Origin: Micromonospora violae
GTDB taxonomy: Bacteria > Actinomycetota > Actinomycetes > Mycobacteriales > Micromonosporaceae
Direction of reading: 5' to 3'
DNA: 64,000 nucleotides
Assembly (NCBI RefSeq): GCF_004217135.1
Contig: NZ_SHKK01000001.1
Coordinates: 868,001 to 932,000, forward strand
A program made the position numbers and the translations under genes. This document shows, piece after piece, positions 62,018-64,000 of this stretch. Under the pieces are notes generated by a model that ran no database searches, had not been told where the DNA came from, and saw nothing but the letters and a program-made list of their open reading frames with translations. The first letter of the stretch is position 1. Each line of letters starts with the position of its first letter.

Positions 62018-63300
62018 GCGCGCTGACCGTACGCCAGGTTCGGCGTCGTTACCTCACGCTCTACGGCCTGCGGTGGCTGCCGACCGGTCTGATGATTCCG
62101 GTGATGGTCCTGCTGATGCAGGAGCGGGGCCTGTCGCTGCCGCAGATCGGCCTGGTCTACACGGCGCAGGGCCTGCTGGTCCTGGCGCTGGAACTGCCCA
62201 CCGCCGGGGTCGCCGACGCCCTGGGGCGTCGGCCCGTGCTGCTCGCCGCCGGAGTGCTCAACCTCGCCTCGCTGGCGCTGTTCGCGGTGGCCGACTCGTT
62301 CGTGCTGTTCTTCATGGTCTGGGCCTTGCAGGGCATCTATCGAGCGCTGGACAGCGGCCCGTTGGAGTCCTGGTATGTCGACGCCACCCTGGCCGCCGAC
62401 CCGGAGGCCGAGTACGAGCGCGGCCTCGGCTACGGCGGGACCGTCGTTGGTGCGGCCATCGGCGCTGGCGCGTTGCTCAGCGGCGGCCTGATCGCGCTCG
62501 GCCCGATCGGGCCGGTCACCGCGCTCACGGTGCCCGTGCTGGCCGCCATCGTCGCGCAGGTGGCGGCGCTCGTCGCGCTGGTGGTGCTGTTGGTCGAGGA
62601 GCGGCCGGCCACCGGGGTCGCGGCGATGCGGGCCTCGGTGGTCCAGGCGCCCCGGATGATCGGCCAGGCGGTCGGGTTGCTGCGGCGCTCCCGGGTGCTG
62701 CTGGCGTTGGTGGCCGTCGAGCTGTTCTGGGGTTTCGGCATGGTCACCTTCGAGTCGCTGCTGCCGGTACGGCTCGCCGAGGTGATCGGTAACCCGGAAC
62801 GCGCCGCGGCGCTGCTCGGGCCGGCGAACTCGGCCGCCTGGCTCGCCTCGGCCGCCGGCGCGGCCCTGACCCCACTGCTGCTGCGCTGGTTCGGCGCTGC
62901 TCCGGGCGCGGCGCTGCTGCGCATCCTGCAGGGTGTGACGGTGGCCGGGATGGGGTTGTTCGCCGGGCCGGTCGGCGTGCTGGTGGCCTACCTGGCCTGC
63001 TATGCCGTGCACGGAGCGTCCAACCCGCTGCACAGTGGGCTGCTGCACCGGCAGGTCGACGGCCCGTACCGGACCAGCGTGCTCTCGCTGAACTCGATGA
63101 TGGGGCAGCCGGCCGGTGCGCTCGGCGGGGTGGCGCTCACCGCGCTGGCCGCCGCCACCAGCATCAGCACCGCGATGGTGGTCGGCGCGGTGGTGCTGGC
63201 CGTCGCCGCCCCGCTCTACCTGCCCGCCTGGCTGGCCGGCCGTCGGGCCGCACCCGCCGTCGACCAGACAGCGGTCCCGGTTCCCGCCGCCGATCGTTAG
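62014..63300 (+). CDS. MFS transporter, 12-segment
   Basis: 428 aa. GTG start overlapping the regulator stop. Twelve predicted membrane segments. Motif A variant GVADALGRRPVLLAAG in loop 2-3; family features LQGIYRALDSGPLESWYVDA (helix 4-5) and HGASNPLHSGLLHRQVD (helix 10-11) match a group of small actinobacterial MFS exporters. No substrate is readable; co-expression with a ligand-responsive regulator suggests drug or metabolite efflux. Confidence 0.92.
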   Translation: MSALTVRQVRRRYLTLYGLRWLPTGLMIPVMVLLMQERGLSLPQIGLVYTAQGLLVLALELPTAGVADALGRRPVLLAAGVLNLASLALFAVADSFVLFFMVWALQGIYRALDSGPLESWYVDATLAADPEAEYERGLGYGGTVVGAAIGAGALLSGGLIALGPIGPVTALTVPVLAAIVAQVAALVALVVLLVEERPATGVAAMRASVVQAPRMIGQAVGLLRRSRVLLALVAVELFWGFGMVTFESLLPVRLAEVIGNPERAAALLGPANSAAWLASAAGAALTPLLLRWFGAAPGAALLRILQGVTVAGMGLFAGPVGVLVAYLACYAVHGASNPLHSGLLHRQVDGPYRTSVLSLNSMMGQPAGALGGVALTALAAATSISTAMVVGAVVLAVAAPLYLPAWLAGRRAAPAVDQTAVPVPAADR

Positions 63301-63307
63301 CGAAGAC

Positions 63308-63345
63308 GCCTCGCCTGACCGGCCGGATCGCCGGTCAGGCGAGGC
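63308..63345. terminator. Two-way terminator between the MFS and GNAT genes
   Basis: Perfect 16-bp stem (63308-63323 with 63330-63345), loop CGGATC, 7 bases past the MFS stop and overlapping the GNAT stop codon. Confidence 0.8.
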
Positions 63346-64000
63346 GGATCGAGCTGAGCGGGAGGGTGTTCGTGTAGCCGAGGCGACGGTACAGTCGGGC
63401 CGCGCCGACGTTGTGCGTGTAGACGCCGAGCCCCACCAGGTCGTGGCGCGCCAGCAACGCCCGGGTCATCCCCGCGGTCAGCGACGCGCCCAGCCCTCGC
63501 CCTCGGCGGTCGGGGGCGACGGTCAGGCCGGCGAGGAAGCCGATGTCACCCTGGCTGCGGTCCGCCCCGCACGCCACCAACCGGTCGCCGGCCCGGATGC
63601 CGTACCAGTCGATCACCCGTGGGTCGCCCGGCCGCGAGGTGCTGCTGGGGAACGACTCGTCGACCAGCGCCGCCAGCGCCGGCTGGTCGGTGTCGGTGAG
63701 GCGGACCACCGGCTGCTCGTCCGGCTGGGGTGGTGGTGACGTGTCGGTCCAGTGGAAGTCCCAGTCGCTGTGCTCGGCCACCGCCAGCCGGCCGGCCAGC
63801 TGACCGCGCTCGTGTCGAGGCAGGTGCAGCCGTTGCCCGGGCTGGAGCACCCCGTCGGCGGCGAGCGCGACAGCGATCTCCAGCGCTGGTTCGGCCGGGC
63901 CGATCGCGCAGCCGGCCGGTCCGTACTCGGGTGGGACCAGCCACAGCACGGCGCCGTCGCGCCGGTACCCACGCGCCGGCGTGGCCCGTCCGAGCGCGTG
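63335..64000 (-). CDS. GNAT family N-acetyltransferase (5' end cut by window)
   Basis: At least 221 aa. The frame stays open with coding character to the window edge (ATPARGYRRDGAVLWLVPPE), so the true start lies outside; a GTG at 63949 is possible but less likely. The C-terminal GNAT domain (last ~130 residues) has the acetyl-CoA loop VAPDRRGRGLGASLTAGM (Q/RxxGxG/A), followed by GVYTHNVGAARLYRRLGY. The N-terminal part looks like a degenerate second GNAT half. The acceptor substrate is unknown. Confidence 0.85.
   Translation of the reverse strand, partial: HALGRATPARGYRRDGAVLWLVPPEYGPAGCAIGPAEPALEIAVALAADGVLQPGQRLHLPRHERGQLAGRLAVAEHSDWDFHWTDTSPPPQPDEQPVVRLTDTDQPALAALVDESFPSSTSRPGDPRVIDWYGIRAGDRLVACGADRSQGDIGFLAGLTVAPDRRGRGLGASLTAGMTRALLARHDLVGLGVYTHNVGAARLYRRLGYTNTLPLSSIRLA

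Noticed and set aside
1..64000. tRNA, rRNA, transposase, integrase, phage, CRISPR or defence-system genes
   Set aside because: Read both strands for these and saw none; the aspS and hisS synthetase genes are not accompanied by tRNA genes.

Overview
The window is very GC-rich, uses GTG starts freely, has strong AGGAGG-type ribosome binding sites beside apparently leaderless genes, and carries the block ruvC-ruvA-ruvB-yajC-secD-secF-apt-relA. Together with ECF sigma factors, transmembrane Ser/Thr kinases and a streptogrisin-type protease this points to a Gram-positive actinomycete. The style of the proteins suggests Micromonosporaceae (Micromonospora or a close relative); that is inference, since no rRNA or other taxonomic marker is present. 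I saw no tRNA or rRNA gene, CRISPR array, transposase, integrase or phage gene. This looks like an ordinary chromosomal segment with small lineage-specific insertions.

Layout. 1-7.1 kb: a truncated secreted vanadium haloperoxidase-like protein, then three minus-strand pairs: an ABC-2 exporter, a LuxR-type two-component system, and a PadR regulator with its membrane partner. 7.2-11.2 kb: a secreted protein, a Ser/Thr kinase, an ECF sigma factor overlapping a lipoprotein, and a YciO-like protein. 11.3-17.7 kb: dnaE, an ABC-F ATPase with a probable attenuating leader, and a lipoprotein. 17.8-25.3 kb: a receptor kinase ending in a ricin-type lectin, an FAD oxidoreductase, a FUSC membrane protein, a protein consisting of sigma region 4 alone, and a class V aminotransferase. 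25.3-30.0 kb: a catabolic cluster of acyl-CoA dehydrogenase, TetR, aldehyde dehydrogenase and alcohol dehydrogenase, with two matching operator candidates. 30.0-38.5 kb: a second PadR/membrane pair, an SPFH protein, a drug exporter with TetR, and a 3-hydroxybutyrate dehydrogenase with a GAF/PucR regulator. 38.8-52.5 kb: the conserved core (Holliday junction resolution, Sec accessory subunits, purine salvage, (p)ppGpp metabolism, two membrane-anchored cyclophilins, a metallo-hydrolase, hisS). 52.5-64 kb: an acyl-ACP desaturase with a large operator, a thioesterase divergent from HxlR, a secreted protease, three membrane proteins of unknown role, aspS, an internally deleted epimerase-like gene, a regulator/MFS exporter pair and a truncated GNAT protein.

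The most interesting signals are non-coding. (1) After several stop codons (dnaE, the desaturase gene, aspS) a C-rich, G-poor tract leads into a palindrome built on GATCA. Where genes converge, the opposite strand has its own C-rich tract, so these look like two-way termination modules. One palindrome arm recurs exactly 24 kb away, which suggests an interspersed repeat family. (2) Several promoters carry long, nearly perfect operators that assign local regulons: AAACT-N9-AGTTT on both sides of tetR, a 31-bp site at the desaturase gene, and a 43-bp site at the HTH/MFS pair. (3) The ABC-F gene has a 9-codon leader ORF and a GC hairpin. (4) A 22-codon ORF overlaps both ruvA and ruvB. (5) A tetR gene contains a perfect 36-bp palindrome.
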